Source of the DNA: Ignavibacteriales bacterium
GTDB lineage: Bacteria; Bacteroidota; Ignavibacteria; Ignavibacteriales; Ignavibacteriaceae
Direction: 5' to 3'
Length of the DNA: 64,000 nucleotides
Assembly: GCA_020061465.1 (NCBI GenBank)
Contig: JAGUYG010000037.1
Location: 1 to 64,000, forward strand
Shown: piece after piece, positions 62,028-64,000 of the stretch
Numbering within the stretch: position 1 is the first letter of the stretch
How the letters are laid out: the number at the start of each line of letters is the position of its first letter
Program-made: the position numbers and the translations under genes
Notes under the pieces: model-generated
The model's database searches: none
The model's input: the letters and a program-made list of their open reading frames with translations, nothing else
Told to the model about the DNA's origin: nothing

Positions 62028-64000
62028 TTATTGTGTTATAATAAAATCCAATTCCGACTTTTCATAATCGACGCGGACTAATTTTACCCTTACCTTATCG
62101 CCAAGCCGGAATTGTTTTTTTGATGCTCTGCCAATTAAAGAATATTTTTTCTCATCGTAAATGAAAAAATCTCCCTCTATATCGCGCATCCGGATAAGTC
62201 CCTCTGCAAGGATCTCGGTTATTTTAACAAACATACCAAAATTCGTAATACCTGATATAATTGCATTAAATTCCTCACCGAGGTGGTCTTTGAGGTATTC
62301 AATTTGTTTCAATTTAATCGATAATCTTTCAGCTTCGATTGCATTTCTTTCGCATTGCGATATATGATCGGAAATCTCCTCAAGTTCAGGTAACGAATAT
62401 TTAGCCTGACCGTTATGATTAAGATAACTATTTAATAATCGGTGTACAATCAAATCAGCATATCTTCTAATCGGCGAAGTAAAGTGAGCGTAATACTTAA
62501 AGCCTAATCCGTAGTGACCAATATTATTTATATCATATATTGCTTTAGCCATGGAACGAATAGCCAATTCGTTAATTAATGTTTCCTCTTCGGTTCCTCT
62601 TACCCGAAGCATTAACATTTGAAATTGATTTGATCTTGAACCTGCATTCGGATCGAATGAATAGCCTAAAGATTTAACAAATTTTGCAAATTCATTTATT
62701 TTTTCCTTATCCGGCAAATCGTGTACGCGATAAACAAACGGCTTTATATTCCCCCTTACAGGTGCTGCAATATGTTTTGCAACGATCTTGTTGGCAAGCA
62801 GCATAAACTCTTCAACAAGCATATTGCTTTGCTTTATTTCTTTCTTATAGATAGCAAGAGGTTTTCCGTTTTTATCTAAGTTAAATTTTATTTCGGGAGT
62901 AAAGAAGTCGATGCTTCCTTCACGCATTCTTTTTTTTCTGAGGGTTTGTGCAAGGGAATTCAACTGTAAAATTTCCTCTGTAAAATCCCCCTCTTGTTTT
63001 TCAATTATCTGCTGAACCTCATCATAAGTAAATCGTCGCTTGCTGTTAATTACCGTTTTGGCTATTTCGTACTTAACAATTTTAGCGCGGGGTGTTAATT
63101 CTGCAACAACAGAGTAGGTCAGTCTATCTTCGTTCGGAACTAATGAGCAGATTCCGTTCGAAAGCCTTTCGGGAAGCATTGGTATAACGGTGCCGACAAG
63201 ATAAACACTGTTGCCGCGCCTTAATGCTTCCTTATCTAAATTAGAGTTTCTTTTTACATAGTGAGATACATCAGCTATATGAATACCCACGCGATAATTT
63301 CCGTTATCAAGCAAGTCAAACGACAATGCATCGTCAAAATCTTTTGCATCTTCAGGATCGATAGTAAAAACTGTTCTATCGCGAAAATCTATTCTTTGTT
63401 TTAAATCACCTGCGGTTATTTTGAGTTCTATTTTTTCTGATTCCTCGAATGCTTTTGAGTTAAATACGGATGGCAAATTGAATTCTTTAGCTATCGAAAG
63501 AATTTCAGTTTCGTAGTTTCCGGTTTCTCCTAAAATCTCTATTACCTCTCCTTCCGGATTTTGCTTTGATGAATTCCAAACGATATTGCCAACAATTACT
63601 TTTTCATCTTTTTTCGCACCGTTCAATCTATCTCTATTAACATAAATATCCCTATGTATTGCAGGGTCATCCGGTCTTACGTAGAAAAAAGAATTGGATT
63701 TTTTCAACGTACCTATTATTTCGGAGCGTTTTCTTTTTATCACGCTTACAATTTGTCCTTCAATATTTTTCCTTTTTTGAGATGCGAACAGCACAGCTTC
63801 TACTATATCGCCGCTGAAGGCGGTACCTAAATTTCTTGCGGCAATAAAAACATCCCCATTTCGCGAATTTTTCATAATGACAAATCCATAACCGCCTTGA
63901 GTAATTTGAAGTTCGCCCTGGATACGATTGGAATTTGGTACCGGTATTAATTTATATCGCTTGCCTGTTCTATTCAAAACTCCTTCTGAGGACAGCTTAT
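62028..64000 (-). CDS. rnr: Ribonuclease R (5' end beyond the window)
   Basis: 3'-to-5' exoribonuclease of the RNB family: cold-shock domains (about 20-160), catalytic domain with TIDPEDAKDFDDALSF, and a C-terminal S1 domain (about 560-645; GISNFGMFVKI type). A TTG at 63977 gives 649 residues, but the frame stays open to 64000 (residues ...KLSSEGVL before it), so the real start and N-terminal helix-turn-helix lie outside. RNase R is normally over 700 residues. It ends 15 bases before the metallopeptidase fusion gene. Confidence 0.94.
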   Translation of the reverse strand, partial: KLSSEGVLNRTGKRYKLIPVPNSNRIQGELQITQGGYGFVIMKNSRNGDVFIAARNLGTAFSGDIVEAVLFASQKRKNIEGQIVSVIKRKRSEIIGTLKKSNSFFYVRPDDPAIHRDIYVNRDRLNGAKKDEKVIVGNIVWNSSKQNPEGEVIEILGETGNYETEILSIAKEFNLPSVFNSKAFEESEKIELKITAGDLKQRIDFRDRTVFTIDPEDAKDFDDALSFDLLDNGNYRVGIHIADVSHYVKRNSNLDKEALRRGNSVYLVGTVIPMLPERLSNGICSLVPNEDRLTYSVVAELTPRAKIVKYEIAKTVINSKRRFTYDEVQQIIEKQEGDFTEEILQLNSLAQTLRKKRMREGSIDFFTPEIKFNLDKNGKPLAIYKKEIKQSNMLVEEFMLLANKIVAKHIAAPVRGNIKPFVYRVHDLPDKEKINEFAKFVKSLGYSFDPNAGSRSNQFQMLMLRVRGTEEETLINELAIRSMAKAIYDINNIGHYGLGFKYYAHFTSPIRRYADLIVHRLLNSYLNHNGQAKYSLPELEEISDHISQCERNAIEAERLSIKLKQIEYLKDHLGEEFNAIISGITNFGMFVKITEILAEGLIRMRDIEGDFFIYDEKKYSLIGRASKKQFRLGDKVRVKLVRVDYEKSELDFIITQ

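Overview
The window looks like a chromosomal segment of a non-photosynthetic, AT-rich member of the Bacteroidota/Chlorobi (FCB) group, most likely Ignavibacteria-like. This is inferred from the gene content: GldC, an S46 dipeptidyl-peptidase, DUF2911, NagX-type acyltransferase, NagZ/beta-lactamase fusions, a WD40-like/Omp85 fusion protein and membrane pyrophosphatase. No 16S or other RNA gene is present to settle it. I saw no tRNA, rRNA, CRISPR array or transposase.

Layout. 0-6.6 kb: a secreted BNR-repeat protein ending in two hairpins, two small membrane proteins, a lipoprotein glutathione peroxidase, a TerB-like protein, malQ and a NagX-like acyltransferase. 6.8-17.4 kb: a class V aminotransferase, then a plus-strand peptidoglycan-recycling cluster of amino-sugar kinase, AmpG-like permease with an extra periplasmic domain, and two tandem NagZ/serine-beta-lactamase fusions. 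17.7-24.5 kb: an orphan LytTR regulator, PspC, a sugar-dehydrogenase-like beta-propeller, cydAB, gldC, a MITE-like palindrome, a cytoplasmic nuclease and an outer-membrane barrel. 24.5-27.2 kb: an S46 peptidase and a zinc-ribbon protein that seems to start at a non-AUG codon.

27.4-33.3 kb is the most unusual part. The first 21 codons of a phosphomannomutase gene, with its ribosome binding site, run into unrelated sequence. A visibly AT-richer plus-strand cassette follows: a small unknown protein, a divergent phosphohexomutase, a PfkB-type sugar kinase, a two-TM protein with a phospholipase-D-like (DUF5919-like) domain, and an IMPase-family phosphatase. It looks horizontally acquired and may be an undescribed module that makes and senses or destroys a phosphorylated sugar.

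33.4-50 kb returns to housekeeping: DUF2911, a second class V aminotransferase, a Lon-like protease overlapping pyruvate kinase, an orphan AmmeMemoRadiSam radical-SAM enzyme, an SDR, and a 1696-residue dikinase-like protein whose domain order resembles glucan-water dikinase rather than PEP synthase, followed directly by a malic enzyme/phosphotransacetylase fusion.

50-64 kb: YciO, rpmB, the classic rpsF-ssb-rpsR-rplI operon, hppA, pth, rplY and prs on the minus strand, then a lipoprotein, an FmdB zinc ribbon, the protease/propeller/Omp85 protein and the 3' part of rnr, which runs off the window.
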